From assembly GCF_041361345.1 (NCBI RefSeq), contig NZ_JBGKAD010000003.1, forward strand, positions 243,906-307,905: a DNA stretch of 64,000 bases, written 5' to 3'. A model generated the notes under the pieces. It had not been told where the DNA came from. It did not search any database and saw nothing but the letters and a program-made list of their open reading frames with translations. Both the position numbers and the translations under genes were made by a program. The DNA is from Halobaculum sp. MBLA0147 (GTDB taxonomy: Archaea > Halobacteriota > Halobacteria > Halobacteriales > Haloferacaceae). This document shows positions 43,127-52,365 of the stretch, in pieces (positions within the stretch are counted from its first letter, which is position 1; each line of letters begins with the position of its first letter).

Positions 43127-43597
43127 ATGTTGCTCCAATCGGACGCCGTCGTCTCGCCGGTCGTGCGGTTCCCGATCGGACTCGTGGCCGGCGTGGTGGC
43201 GACGCTGGTGATGGACCAGGTGATGGCCCGCGTCGGCGAGGGTGAGACGCCGCCGACCGTCGCGGCGGGTGTGTTGACGCTGAGCCACCCGGATCGCGCA
43301 CCGGAACGGCTCGCTTCGGTCGTCCACTACCTCGCCGGGCTCCTCACCGGACCGCTGTTCGTCTACCTCCTGTACGTCGCGGAGTTCGTGCTCGGTCCGG
43401 GTACACTCGGCGTCGTCGCCGCGGGAGCGGTGTTGTTCCTGCTGATGGTCGGCTTCTTCGTCGTCGTGGTGTTGCCCCGACCGGACGGTCTCTCCGCGAA
43501 CCGCCGCACCGCCGTCGCTCGCGGGTGGGCCATCTCGGCGGCCGTGTACGTGCTCGTCGCGGTCCCCATCGTCGCCGTCGGGTCGTCGCTGTTCTGA
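43127..43597 (+). CDS. multi-pass haloarchaeal membrane protein of unknown role
   Basis: A 156-residue protein with four helices (about residues 18-35, 62-82, 90-110 and 130-153). Opens with MLLQSDAVVSPVVRFPIGLVAGVVATL. No motif with a known function. It follows the 42679 gene by 88 bp on the same strand and may be co-transcribed. Confidence 0.65.
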   Translation: MLLQSDAVVSPVVRFPIGLVAGVVATLVMDQVMARVGEGETPPTVAAGVLTLSHPDRAPERLASVVHYLAGLLTGPLFVYLLYVAEFVLGPGTLGVVAAGAVLFLLMVGFFVVVVLPRPDGLSANRRTAVARGWAISAAVYVLVAVPIVAVGSSLF

Positions 43598-43671
43598 TCT
43601 GATCGGCGACCAGGTCGGGAGGGCACTACTGCCTCCGGCAGTTTGGGGTGGAGTCTGCAGATTGGGGGGAC

Positions 43672-44376
43672 TCACACTCCGTACGGATCGAAGTCCGGGC
43701 GGGTGTCGGTGTCGCGCGGGAGGTCGTAGGCCTCTCGGAACCGGTCTGCCGTCGCAGCGCCGGCCGCTGTGAACAGGAGGACGACTCCGTACGGGGACTC
43801 GTAGGTCGTCGCGTCCGGCGGGTCCGGGTCGAGGAACAGCGCCTCGGCCGCCGGGTCTCCGACGCCCGGGACGGCGGCGAACTGCGACTCCAACGGGAGC
43901 AGGCCCGCGAGGACGGTCGGGACGAACGCGCCGTTGGGCAGTGGATCGCGCGGCTGGACACAACACGCACCGACGGGCTCACCGTCGTCGAGGATCGTCC
44001 GACAGCTCGGTTCGGGGTCGCCGGCACTCTCGGCGTCCGCCGCTGCCCACGCGTCGACGGCCGTACCGGGTGGGTCCACGTCGACCGCGAACGCCGTCGC
44101 GACGCCGTCATCGCGGTCGACACGTTCCACTCGCCACGGCTCCTCGTCGGCGTCCGGGTCGCCCACGAGCGTCGCGGACACCCGGTCACCCGTCCGGAGG
44201 TCGTCGACCGCCTCCTGTGTCGCCTCGTCGTAGCCCGACCGGTAGACGGTGTACAGTCGTGGCTCGTCGACACGCTGGAGGTTGAGGTGCGGGACGGACT
44301 CGACGACGCGGTAGACGCGGAACTCGCCGCGCCGTTCGACGGGCAGGTCTGTCGACGGCTGGTTCGACACGGTCAC
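43672..44376 (-). CDS. haloarchaeal DUF6663-like protein
   Basis: A 234-residue acidic protein with GTG start. Beta-rich N-terminal half (FRVYRVVESV, LYTVYRSGYDEATQEAVDDLRTGDRVSATLVGD), then a Cys-containing middle (ACCVQPRDPLPNGAFVPTVLAGLLPLESQFAAVPG). It matches the layout I recall for DUF6663, known only in haloarchaea. Role unknown. Confidence 0.65.
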   Translation of the reverse strand: MTVSNQPSTDLPVERRGEFRVYRVVESVPHLNLQRVDEPRLYTVYRSGYDEATQEAVDDLRTGDRVSATLVGDPDADEEPWRVERVDRDDGVATAFAVDVDPPGTAVDAWAAADAESAGDPEPSCRTILDDGEPVGACCVQPRDPLPNGAFVPTVLAGLLPLESQFAAVPGVGDPAAEALFLDPDPPDATTYESPYGVVLLFTAAGAATADRFREAYDLPRDTDTRPDFDPYGV

Positions 44377-44529
44377 CGTAGGCGGTCGAGCCGCTTGGGG
44401 GTTCGGGGTCCGGTCCGGTTCGCCGGCACTCCGGCGGTCTCGTCACCAGTCGGCGGTTCCTCGGCGATTGCTCGCCGCCGGCGGACGGCGAGGCGTCAGT
44501 GTCGAGTGATCCGAGCCCCGAACGTGGAC

Positions 44530-45201
44530 GTGACCGACACGACCGACACAGTCGAGGGGACCGACGCCGACGAGACGGACACTGGGGCAGACGTACGGAC
44601 CGTCTTGGTCGTCGGCGACAGCGTCCCGGCCGGCGACCGGACCGACGCCGACGCGTGGCCGGGTCGACTCCCGGACCTCGTCCCGTCCCTCGCGGACGCG
44701 ACTGTCCGGACCCGCGGTGGGATGGGCACGACACTCCCGGTGGTCGCGGCGTCTCTCGCCGAGTGGCTCGACGCCGTCGCCCCGGGAGAGCGACCCGAGA
44801 CGAGCGAGGGGTCCGTCGTCGTCCTCGTCCACGCGGGCCACAACGACGCCCAACTGAGCGGCGGCGAGCCGCGGGTGGCCGAGGCGACGTTCCGCGACGC
44901 CGCCGTGGAGGTCGACCGGACGCTGTCGACACACCCGGCGGTGCACACGCGGGCGTTCGTCGGACTCGTCCCGCTTCTCCAGCTCGACGAACCGGGAACG
45001 GTCCCGTTCGCGGACGCGCAACCCGACCGGTCGCTGCAGTACGACGAGACGCTGGCGGAGACCGTCGACGACCACGTCCCGGTCGCACGACCGGTCGACG
45101 ACTGGCGCGACCGGACTGCGGACGGCGTCCACCCGGACGAGACGGGACACGCGTTCCTCGCGGAGCGAGTCGCGTCGTGGGTCGAGAGTGCCGACTCGTG
45201 A
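44530..45201 (+). CDS. SGNH/GDSL-type hydrolase or esterase
   Basis: A 223-residue protein with SGNH motifs: block I VLVVGDSVPAGD (the Ser), a Gly-rich loop TRGGMGTTLP, block III HAGHNDAQL (the Asn), and block V DGVHPDETGH (Asp and His). The preferred start is GTG 44530; GTG 44524 and 44506 are alternatives. The reading frame is open far upstream because of GC content. It likely cleaves an ester or acyl group; the substrate is not evident. No signal peptide seen. Confidence 0.8.
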   Translation: MTDTTDTVEGTDADETDTGADVRTVLVVGDSVPAGDRTDADAWPGRLPDLVPSLADATVRTRGGMGTTLPVVAASLAEWLDAVAPGERPETSEGSVVVLVHAGHNDAQLSGGEPRVAEATFRDAAVEVDRTLSTHPAVHTRAFVGLVPLLQLDEPGTVPFADAQPDRSLQYDETLAETVDDHVPVARPVDDWRDRTADGVHPDETGHAFLAERVASWVESADS

Positions 45202-45350
45202 CCCGACACGAGCGACACCTGGCTCGACACGGACGAGTCGACGGAGTCGTGAGGAGAGGTTCGTGTCGTCCGGGCCACCACGGCTCCGTTCGGTACACTC
45301 CTCGTGAGGGATAGAAACGTAATTAGGCGACCGGTCGACAGAGGAGAGAC

Positions 45351-45683
45351 GTGTTGCAGCACGAGCCCGCACGCGACTGGCCCGACCGGCCACTGACGCC
45401 GGCCGAGGCCCGGTCGGTGTACGAGCGCGACGACGACGCCGTCGCCGTGTGGGTGTTGGACCACGCCGAGAGTGTCCGGACGAGACTCGTCCCCGACGAC
45501 ACGCCGGTCGGTGCCGTCGTCGACGTGGTACTGGAACGCGACGGGTCCTTCCAGGTGTACAGCTACACTGCCGGCCGCTGGGTCGACTTCGGGCCGTTCG
45601 ACACCGGGTCCGTCGACACCATCGCGACCGCCGACAGACTCTCGAACTACCGAGTGTTGGACGGCTACTCGCGCGTGATCTGA
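45351..45683 (+). CDS. unknown protein, first of a tandem paralog pair
   Basis: A 110-residue protein. Features shared with the next gene are WPDRPLT near the start, AVAVWVLDHAESVRTRLVPDDTPVGAVVDVVLE and SYTAGRWVDFG, and an end LSNYRVLDG. It looks like an alpha/beta single-domain protein. GTG start (VLQHEP), with an AT-rich promoter GATAGAAACGTAATTAG just upstream. Function unknown. Confidence 0.65.
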   Translation: MLQHEPARDWPDRPLTPAEARSVYERDDDAVAVWVLDHAESVRTRLVPDDTPVGAVVDVVLERDGSFQVYSYTAGRWVDFGPFDTGSVDTIATADRLSNYRVLDGYSRVI

Positions 45684-45740
45684 CCGGTGGCGTCCGTGGG
45701 CCCACGAAACCCACATGCTGCTGGCGTCCCTCCGGCGCGT

Positions 45741-46121
45741 ATGGAGCAACCGACCGAGGCGGACGGGTGGCCGGACCGGCCACTGACGGAGACAGAGGCA
45801 ACTGCGCTACTCGACCCCGAGGTCGCCTCGGGCGTCGAGATCGACCCGAGCGAACTCCGGACGACCGGTGGCGACGCCGTCGCGGTGTGGGTGATGGACC
45901 ACGAGAGTGCCGTACGTGCGCGGTCGGTCCCGGCCGACGCTCCCGACGACGCCGTGATCGACCTCGTGGTCGAGACGGAGGTCGCATTCGAGATGTTCAG
46001 CTACACCGGTGGTCGGTGGGTCGACTACGGAACACAGTACAAAGACGACGAGGACGCCCCCGACATGGCCGGGACGCTCGACAGCTACCGCGTGCTCGCC
46101 GGCGGCTCCGACGCCGTCTGA
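45741..46121 (+). CDS. unknown protein, second of a tandem paralog pair
   Basis: A 126-residue homolog of the preceding gene: WPDRPLTETEA, DAVAVWVMDHESAVRARSVPADAP, FEMFSYTGGRWVDYG and DSYRVLAGG align in order, with a slightly longer N-terminus (LLDPEVASGVEIDPSEL). ATG 45741 is chosen. Separated by 57 bp from paralog one, so probably one operon. Function unknown. Confidence 0.65.
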   Translation: MEQPTEADGWPDRPLTETEATALLDPEVASGVEIDPSELRTTGGDAVAVWVMDHESAVRARSVPADAPDDAVIDLVVETEVAFEMFSYTGGRWVDYGTQYKDDEDAPDMAGTLDSYRVLAGGSDAV

Positions 46122-46330
46122 GTCGGCACAGAATCGAGTCCGTCTCCACGGCCGACGGTCTGGTGAAACCACTACGTCCCGAGGAGTGCGTCCCACCGAG
46201 CGCCGGGCGTGATACTCGTGTGAAACCCTCAAACTACTCGTAGGCGGCCGTTAGTACGTGCCTGCGAGAGAATCAGATCGAAAATTTGCGGTGGTTTGAA
46301 CCCGGTAGTGTGATACGGGTTCACACCGAG

Positions 46331-49003
46331 ATGAGCGGAGCGGTCACGCGGGAGGCGTCGGTAGAGACACTGACGGTTCCCACTGTCGTGTTCGCGCCGG
46401 GGGGAGACGGGGTCGCCCGGGTGGTCGGAGTCAACACCGCGTTCGAACGTGTGTTCGGCTTCGACGAGGGGGCTGTCGTGGGAGAGCCCGTGGCGAGTGT
46501 TCTCTGCCCACGCGGACACGGGACCGACGGTGGAACCGACACGGAGTCGGTGGGTGGTAGGTCCGGACGTGATGAGGCGGGTGCGTCCGAGGGGGGTGAC
46601 GGGGGTGACCCCGAGGCGGGTCTCACGGACCCCACCCGGGCTGGTGTCGTCGAGACAGCTGCCCTCGACGGGCGGCGTGTGCGGACGGACGTTCGTCGGG
46701 TGACCGAGGACGGTGTCCGCGACTTCCGTGTCCAGGCGGGACCCGTCCCCGTCGACGCGGTGACAGACGACGGCGCCACCGCCGAGACGGAGGCGAACGG
46801 CGTCGACACCGAGACGAGAGCCGGGGGAGACTACGTCGACTGGACTGCCTGTGGCTGTGCCTGTTACACCGATCTGTCGGACCACCGTGCTCGCGAGCGG
46901 GCACTGGAGTCGCTCCACCGTGTGACACGGGAGTTGTTCGCCGCCGACTCCGAGCGAGCCGTCGCACGGGCCGCGACGGCCGCCGCGAGCGACGTGGTGG
47001 GGCTCCCACTCAATGCCGTCTACCTCGTCGCCGACACCGGCGAGGCGCTCGTCCCGGTCGCGACCTCCGAGGATCACGACGCGGTACTGGACCCACCGCG
47101 ACGCCTCTCGGAGGGAATCGCGTGGGACGCCTACAGGTCGGGAGACCCGCAGGTGCACGCGGACGTTCGGGACGACGGCGACCCGTACGACCCCGACACG
47201 GCGGTCCGGAGCGAACTCGCGATCCCACTGGGGGACTACGGGGTGTTCCTCGCCTCGTCGACGAGGGTCGACGCCTTCAGTCGCGCGGACGTGGTGTTGG
47301 CGAAGGTGTTGGGCGCCAGCGTAGAGAGCGCACTCGACAGGCGGCGCTTCGAGCGCGAGTTGGGTCGGTTCCAGGCGTTCATCGACGAGTCGCGCGACCT
47401 AGTGGCGGTAACAGACGCCGAGGGCGACGTGCAGTTCACCAGCCGCTCCGTCGAGCGACTGTTGGGGTACGACCCCGAACGGCTCGTCGGCGAGACGGGA
47501 CTGGACCTGATCCATCCGGAGGACCGAGAGAGGGCGCGCGAGGCACTCGCGGAACTCGTCGCGGAACCCGGCAGTCGGGCGGAACTCGACTGTCGGCTCC
47601 AGACCACGGACGGCTCCTGGCGGTGGTTCGCGTTCCGCGGTGTCAACCGGCTCGACGATCCCGCCGTCGACGGTGTCGTGATCAACGGCCGCGACGTGAC
47701 GGAGCGACGCGAGCGCGAGCGGGCACTGGAGGTCCTGCAGGAGCGCACCCGGGCGTTGATGGAGACCGACGGCGTCGAGTCGACCGCAGAGGTCGCCGTC
47801 GAGACCGCTCGGGACGTGCTCTCGGCACCCCTCGTCGGGTTCCACCGTCTGAGAGGAGACCCCGGTCGTGGTCGACGGCTGGAACCGATCGCGTACGTGG
47901 ACAGCGTCGGGGCAGCCGATTCGGACACCGAGACCGCGAGTGGCTCCGACGCTGCGACTGCTGGTGGTTCCGACGCTGCGACTACTGGTGGTTCCGACGC
48001 TGCGACTGCTGGTGGCTCCGACTCGGGGTTCGACGGCCCGCCGACGTACAGACGCGACACCGACAGGCCGACCGACCGGTTGGCGTGGCGTGCGATGGAC
48101 GAGAACCGGCAGATCACGATCTCCGACACACGCGACCGGCCGGCACTCGCGGACGCGACACCAGTACGGAGCGCGGTCGTCACGCCGGTAGGTGATCACG
48201 GCGTGTTGATCGTCTCGTCGCCGGAAGCACGGGCGTTCGACGAGACGGAGGAGACGCTCGTCGAGATTCTCGCCGCGGCACTGGAGAGTGCGTTGGACCG
48301 CGTCGCACGCGAGTCGGATCTCGTCGCACAACGCGACGATCTGGAGGTGTTGAACCAAGTCGTCAGACACGACATCCGCAACGACCTCCAGCTCGTGTCG
48401 GCGTACGCCGAACTGGCTCGCGAACACGTCGACGAGGAGGGTGAAGAGTACGTGGACCGCGTCGTGTCGAGCGCCGACTCTGCCGTCGAACTCACGCGGA
48501 CTGCTCGCGAGTTGGCCGAAGTGATGCAGGGACACGACCGCGAGCCGGAGCCGGTCGCGCTCCAGACCACCTTGGAGTCCGAGGTCGTCCAGCTTCGTCG
48601 GACACACGCGGACGCGACGGTGACCGTCGACCACGAGACACCAGTGACCGTCGCGGGCGACGAGATGCTCTCGTCGGTGTTCCGGAACCTCCTGACGAAC
48701 GCCGTCCAACACCACGACGGCGACGACCCGACCGTCACCGTCTCCACGACGGTCGAAGACGGGGCCGCGGTCGTCCGTGTCGCCGACGACGGCCCAGGTA
48801 TCCCCGACGACCGGAAAGAGACGATCTTCGGCGAGGGGGAGCGTAGCCTCGAGAGTGGTGGCACCGGTGTCGGGCTCTACTTGGTCGACCGGCTCGTCGA
48901 CAGTTACGGCGGCGACGTGTGGGTCGAAGACAACGACCCCCACGGCGCGCAGTTCGTCGTTCAGTTGCCCCTCGTCGAACGACCCGAAATCCGAGGAGAG
49001 TGA
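46331..49003 (+). CDS. PAS/GAF sensor histidine kinase
   Basis: An 890-residue cytoplasmic kinase. Residues 1-165 are a PAS domain with an acidic insertion. Then GAF (about 190-340), PAS (345-465) and GAF (470-650) with a GSDAATAGGSDAATTG repeat linker at about 535-575. The transmitter has His680 in VVRHDIRND, an N box FRNLLTNAVQHHDG, G1 DDGPGIP and GGTGVGLYLVDRLV. ATG 46331 is used; a TTG at 46286 would add 15 residues. No adjacent response regulator. The signal is unknown. Confidence 0.9.
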   Translation: MSGAVTREASVETLTVPTVVFAPGGDGVARVVGVNTAFERVFGFDEGAVVGEPVASVLCPRGHGTDGGTDTESVGGRSGRDEAGASEGGDGGDPEAGLTDPTRAGVVETAALDGRRVRTDVRRVTEDGVRDFRVQAGPVPVDAVTDDGATAETEANGVDTETRAGGDYVDWTACGCACYTDLSDHRARERALESLHRVTRELFAADSERAVARAATAAASDVVGLPLNAVYLVADTGEALVPVATSEDHDAVLDPPRRLSEGIAWDAYRSGDPQVHADVRDDGDPYDPDTAVRSELAIPLGDYGVFLASSTRVDAFSRADVVLAKVLGASVESALDRRRFERELGRFQAFIDESRDLVAVTDAEGDVQFTSRSVERLLGYDPERLVGETGLDLIHPEDRERAREALAELVAEPGSRAELDCRLQTTDGSWRWFAFRGVNRLDDPAVDGVVINGRDVTERRERERALEVLQERTRALMETDGVESTAEVAVETARDVLSAPLVGFHRLRGDPGRGRRLEPIAYVDSVGAADSDTETASGSDAATAGGSDAATTGGSDAATAGGSDSGFDGPPTYRRDTDRPTDRLAWRAMDENRQITISDTRDRPALADATPVRSAVVTPVGDHGVLIVSSPEARAFDETEETLVEILAAALESALDRVARESDLVAQRDDLEVLNQVVRHDIRNDLQLVSAYAELAREHVDEEGEEYVDRVVSSADSAVELTRTARELAEVMQGHDREPEPVALQTTLESEVVQLRRTHADATVTVDHETPVTVAGDEMLSSVFRNLLTNAVQHHDGDDPTVTVSTTVEDGAAVVRVADDGPGIPDDRKETIFGEGERSLESGGTGVGLYLVDRLVDSYGGDVWVEDNDPHGAQFVVQLPLVERPEIRGE

Positions 49004-49383
49004 CCGCAGAATCTGTATCGTCAGACACGGTTTACAGCTCGGGGTTCTGCGGCCCGACGGGTCTCCGCGACCCCGCTCGGGCCGCAGCGACCCACGACAG
49101 CCGGCGCTCAGAGGGTCGAAACCGTGTGGTTCGGTTTGGATCCTCGTCGTCCGTGCCGCACGACGAGGTCGGGCTGGAATGCGACGGCTTCCAGCAGTTC
49201 CACGACGGCCCGGGAGTTCGACACTGTCCGTGACTACCCCAGGTTCCTAAACGGTATATCGGTATACCGAACCACGGTATCTCACTCGACAGCCTCGTCG
49301 GGTGAGCCACGCTCCGGGAGAGTCGGAACGTGCGTGTGTCGGGTCGAGTCACGGACGGGAGGCGAACGAGACCAGAGTGAGTC
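49004..49383. other. non-coding spacer between kinase and cobalt transporter operon
   Basis: No credible gene in 380 bp. It contains one clear dyad, CGGTATA-TCGG-TATACCG, at 49252-49269, which could be an operator or a terminator for the transcript ending at 49384. The rest is unremarkable. Confidence 0.6.
49252..49269. promoter_or_regulatory. 18-bp palindrome in the kinase to cbiO spacer
   Basis: CGGTATATCGGTATACCG is a perfect dyad (7 bp arms around TCGG). It lies 115 bp from the cbiO stop and 249 bp from the kinase stop, where the two genes converge, so a terminator or a regulator site are both possible. Confidence 0.5.
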
Positions 49384-50256
49384 TCAGGTGTCTTCGCCGC
49401 CGTCCGTAGAGGGTACCCGTGCGGTTGCTGTGTCGTCGACCCCTCCGAGGAGTGACACGAGGTCTGCCTCCGTCACCGGTCGTGCCGTCGTCTCCAACCC
49501 GGCGTCTCTGGCCACACGGACGGCACTCGGCGGGTGGAGGTTCGCGTCCGCCAACAGTGTCTCGTCGTAGAACACCTCCCGAGGAGTTCCACTCCCGACG
49601 ACGTTGCCGTTCGCCATCACACAGACGCGATCCGCGATGTCGGCCGCGAACTCGAGGTCGTGTGTCGACAGGACGACGCCGATTCCGTCCTCGTGGATCT
49701 GCCGAATGCGGTCGGCGACCAGTCGAGAGCGCTCGGGGTCGAGTCCCGCGAGTGGTTCGTCCAACACGATCACGCTCGGGTCGAGGACGAGCACGCCCGC
49801 GAGGCCGACGAGCCGCTTCTCGCCGCCACTCAGGTAGTGCGGGATGCGGTCTTCGAGGTGACTCGCGTCGACCGTCGCGAGTGCCTCCCGAGCGCGTTCT
49901 CTCGCTTCGTCACCGGGGACGCCGTAGTTCTGGAGGCCGAACATCACGTCGTCGAGAACGGTGGGGGCGACGAGTTGTGTGTCGGCGTCTTGGAAGACGA
50001 ACCCGACTGCTCTCCGTGCGTGTGCCTCGTCTCCCTCGGTGACCGGCGTGCCCTCGACGACGAGTTCGCCGTCGTCGGGAACGAGCGTCGCGTTCAGGTG
50101 TTCGAGGAGTGTCGACTTTCCGGCGCCGTTGCCACCGACTAAAGCGACGACTTCGTCGGGGTACACCGAGAAGTCCACGTCGTGCACGCCGACCGTCCCG
50201 TCGGGGTACGTGTGAGCCTCGCACCGGAGATCGACCAGCGGCGAGTCGTCGCTCAC
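49384..50256 (-). CDS. cbiO: cobalt ECF transporter ATPase CbiO-like
   Basis: A 290-residue ABC ATPase. Walker A GGNGAGKSTLLEHL, Q loop FVFQDADTQLVAPTVLDDV, signature LSGGEKRLVGLAGVL, Walker B VIVLDEPLAGLD and the switch His in STHDLEF are all visible. It energises cobalt (or nickel) uptake with CbiQ. A 60-residue C-terminal domain (about 230-290) is beyond the ATPase core. GTG 50256 overlaps the CbiQ stop by 4 bp. It is the last gene of the four-gene operon. Confidence 0.93.
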   Translation of the reverse strand: MSDDSPLVDLRCEAHTYPDGTVGVHDVDFSVYPDEVVALVGGNGAGKSTLLEHLNATLVPDDGELVVEGTPVTEGDEAHARRAVGFVFQDADTQLVAPTVLDDVMFGLQNYGVPGDEARERAREALATVDASHLEDRIPHYLSGGEKRLVGLAGVLVLDPSVIVLDEPLAGLDPERSRLVADRIRQIHEDGIGVVLSTHDLEFAADIADRVCVMANGNVVGSGTPREVFYDETLLADANLHPPSAVRVARDAGLETTARPVTEADLVSLLGGVDDTATARVPSTDGGEDT

Positions 50257-51065
50257 AGTCCCACCTCGTAGACTGCGACCGCAGCGTAGCCGACGACGGC
50301 GGCGTAGGAACCGGCCACGACGAGGAGTTCGTGGATCGGCGGCCGCGAGACGTCGCCGTACAGCGTGATGTCGCCGTCGTAGCCACGGGCTTCCATCGAC
50401 GTGACGAGTCGTTCCGACTGCTCGATCGCCGACAACATCGTCGTGCCGAGGATTCTCGCGTAGAGCCGTCTGTTCGACCAGAACTCCGAGAGGTTCGCGC
50501 CACGGGAGCGCGCGGCTGTCACGAGGTCCTCGAGCGTCTCGATCATGACGAACGTGAACCGGTAGGTGAGCAGCGCGATCTGGTCGATCGGCCGTGGGAG
50601 TAGTCGTCCGAGCACGTACGCGACGTCCGTGTACTCGGTCGTCATCGACGCCGCCAGGCCGAACGTGACGACCGTGAGCGATCGACAGCCGAGCTCCCCG
50701 AAGAGCACGAGTCCTGCCCACGTGACGGAGAGTTCACCGAGCGGTGTCGAGACCGCACCACCGATCGGCGTCCCCGGTTCGAGGAACGCCAGCGGCCCGG
50801 CGACCGAGACGACGAACAGCATCGGGAGCGTGTACAAACCAGCGAGCCGTCGGAAGGGCAAGCCTGCGAGTCCGTAGACGACCAGGACGGTCCCGTACAG
50901 GCCAGCCAGGAGCGCGAACCTGTCGAACACCGTGACGGCGAGGACCAGCGCACCGACGACGCCGACCTTCGTCCAGGGGTTGACGCGGTGTAACGGTCCG
51001 TCTCGGTGTTCGGCGAACGCCGTGACGAGTCGTGGGTCGGGAACGTGGTTCGAGAGTGTCGTCAT
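50253..51065 (-). CDS. cbiQ: cobalt ECF transporter transmembrane protein CbiQ-like
   Basis: A 270-residue membrane protein with about six helices. RVNPWTKVGVVGALVL is the usual start region, and the C-terminal half holds coupling helices including AARSRGANLSEF and SMEARGYDGD, the A-R-G motifs of ECF T-components that contact the ATPase. ATG 51065 (MTTLSNHVPDP). It overlaps the CbiO start by 4 bp and lies 2 bp after the CbiN-like stop. Confidence 0.9.
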   Translation of the reverse strand: MTTLSNHVPDPRLVTAFAEHRDGPLHRVNPWTKVGVVGALVLAVTVFDRFALLAGLYGTVLVVYGLAGLPFRRLAGLYTLPMLFVVSVAGPLAFLEPGTPIGGAVSTPLGELSVTWAGLVLFGELGCRSLTVVTFGLAASMTTEYTDVAYVLGRLLPRPIDQIALLTYRFTFVMIETLEDLVTAARSRGANLSEFWSNRRLYARILGTTMLSAIEQSERLVTSMEARGYDGDITLYGDVSRPPIHELLVVAGSYAAVVGYAAVAVYEVGL

Positions 51066-51067
51066 GA

Positions 51068-51391
51068 TCACCGTGTCGTGCGGTCGCCGTCCTCGAAGCC
51101 GCCGTAGCGGTCGACGTAGACGTACAGTCCGATGCCGATCACGGCCATGAACAGGACGATCCCGCCGAATTCGAGCACCGTCCCGCCCTTCCGGATCGGG
51201 CCGGCGACGACGACGCCGCGCCCGAAGTCGACGAGCGCGCCGCCACCATCCTGTACGCCGCGCTGCAGTGTCTTCGCGGAGCGTTTGGCCCACGGGAGTG
51301 CACCGCCGGTCGCGGTGAACCCCCAGTAGCCGGCGGCGAGGAAAGTCGCGAAGAGAGTCGCCAGTCCGCCGTACTGCCTCCAGCGCCGCAT
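51068..51391 (-). CDS. CbiN-like two-span membrane protein of the cobalt operon
   Basis: A 107-residue protein with two membrane helices (about residues 8-25 and 75-95) and a short soluble loop (about 28-70), the topology of CbiN. The sequence does not show the standard CbiN motifs, so it may be a haloarchaeal replacement. Its ATG overlaps the CbiM stop by one base and it sits between cbiM and cbiQ, as CbiN does. Probably assists metal passage. Confidence 0.65.
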   Translation of the reverse strand: MRRWRQYGGLATLFATFLAAGYWGFTATGGALPWAKRSAKTLQRGVQDGGGALVDFGRGVVVAGPIRKGGTVLEFGGIVLFMAVIGIGLYVYVDRYGGFEDGDRTTR

Positions 51392-52071
51392 CAGGCCGTC
51401 ACCCCGGTCGACTCTTCTCGAGTGTCACGGTCGGCCAGACCGACGAGGTCGGGGCGGACGGAGGCGAGGAACTGGACGACGAATCCGGTCAGGACCCCTT
51501 CGACGACCGCGACACCGAGGTTGAGCCCGACGAGTCCAACGACTGCGATCGTCAGATCACCGCGTGGCAGCGCGCTCCCGTTCACACCGCTGACGACGAT
51601 GATCGCTCCCATCAGGAACGCGCCTGCGGAGAGGCCGAGTGTCGCGGCACTGGCGCCCGCGGGGAAGACGTCCCAGTCCACTCGCATCAGGGTCTTGAAC
51701 GCGTAGTAGGCGACGATAGCTTCGCTCGCGTTGACGAGCGTGTTCGCGCCGAGGAGACCGACTGCACCGTGACCGAGCGCTGCCGAGAAGACGTTGACGA
51801 CCAGTGCGATGAGTGCCCCCAGCAGGGGCCCAGCGAGAATCCCGACGAGCCCGGTGAGGTTCATGTGGATACCGCCCCAGACGGGGATGTTCAACTGGAA
51901 GATCGCGAAGCTCGCAGCCGCACCGATGCCGGCGAGTGCGATCTGGTGTGTCTCGATACCGCCTCTCCTGACTCGGTAGACGACGGTACTGACCAGTCCG
52001 ACGCCGAGGAGTGTCCAGAGTACCAGTGCCCACAGTGGGAACGAGCCCTCTCCGAGGTGAATGTGCGCCAT
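51391..52071 (-). CDS. cbiM: cobalt ECF transporter substrate-binding protein CbiM-like
   Basis: A 226-residue membrane protein. The N-terminus MAHIHLGEGSFPL has the metal-binding His at positions 3 and 5 (M-H-I/IH pattern of CbiM; the Met-1 and His ligands are typical). About six helices, with GGIHMNLTGLVGILAGP and LGANTLVNASE as conserved regions. First gene of the cobalt operon; the promoter region is at 52072-52130. Cobalt supply for cobalamin is the likely function. Confidence 0.9.
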   Translation of the reverse strand: MAHIHLGEGSFPLWALVLWTLLGVGLVSTVVYRVRRGGIETHQIALAGIGAAASFAIFQLNIPVWGGIHMNLTGLVGILAGPLLGALIALVVNVFSAALGHGAVGLLGANTLVNASEAIVAYYAFKTLMRVDWDVFPAGASAATLGLSAGAFLMGAIIVVSGVNGSALPRGDLTIAVVGLVGLNLGVAVVEGVLTGFVVQFLASVRPDLVGLADRDTREESTGVTA

Positions 52072-52083
52072 GTCTGGTTAACA

Positions 52084-52125
52084 ACTGGAGGCCAATACAT
52101 GTTAAGTATGGCGGAAGTCTCCAGT
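52084..52125. promoter_or_regulatory. inverted repeat flanking the cbiM promoter
   Basis: ACTGGAG (52084-52090) and CTCCAGT (52119-52125) are exact inverted copies 28 bp apart. Between them lies the AT-rich ATACATGTTAAGTATGG segment that would serve as TATA region for cbiM. Such a bracket could be a metal-responsive operator, but the 28-bp loop is long. Confidence 0.45.
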
Positions 52126-52201
52126 CTAGATAATAACATCGGGGCGGCGTGCCGCCGTTCGCTGGGAGCGGTGGTTGCAGCACCCGGTGGTGTACAGGTC
52201 C

Positions 52202-52249
52202 CTGGTCGTTCGGGTCTCTGGTCGTTCGAGTCTCTGGTCGTTCGAGTCT
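52202..52249. repeat. 16-bp tandem repeat, three copies
   Basis: CTGGTCGTTCGRGTCT units start at 52202, 52218 and 52234. They lie in the 466-bp non-coding gap between cbiM and the ParA partner gene. No reading frame is kept. Confidence 0.8.
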
Positions 52250-52365
52250 CTCGGATCGACCGACGTGGGCCAGTGGTGCGGTACTCTCGGCCGTCACCAG
52301 TCCCGTCGTCGACTCTCGGTAAGAGCGAGGTCCGCGGGCGGTCGGTTCGGGGGATTCATCCCGGT

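Noticed and set aside
52072..52140. Cobalamin riboswitch before the cobalt operon
   Set aside because: The spacer is too short and lacks a B12 box; haloarchaea are not known to use this riboswitch. The inverted repeat was reported instead.
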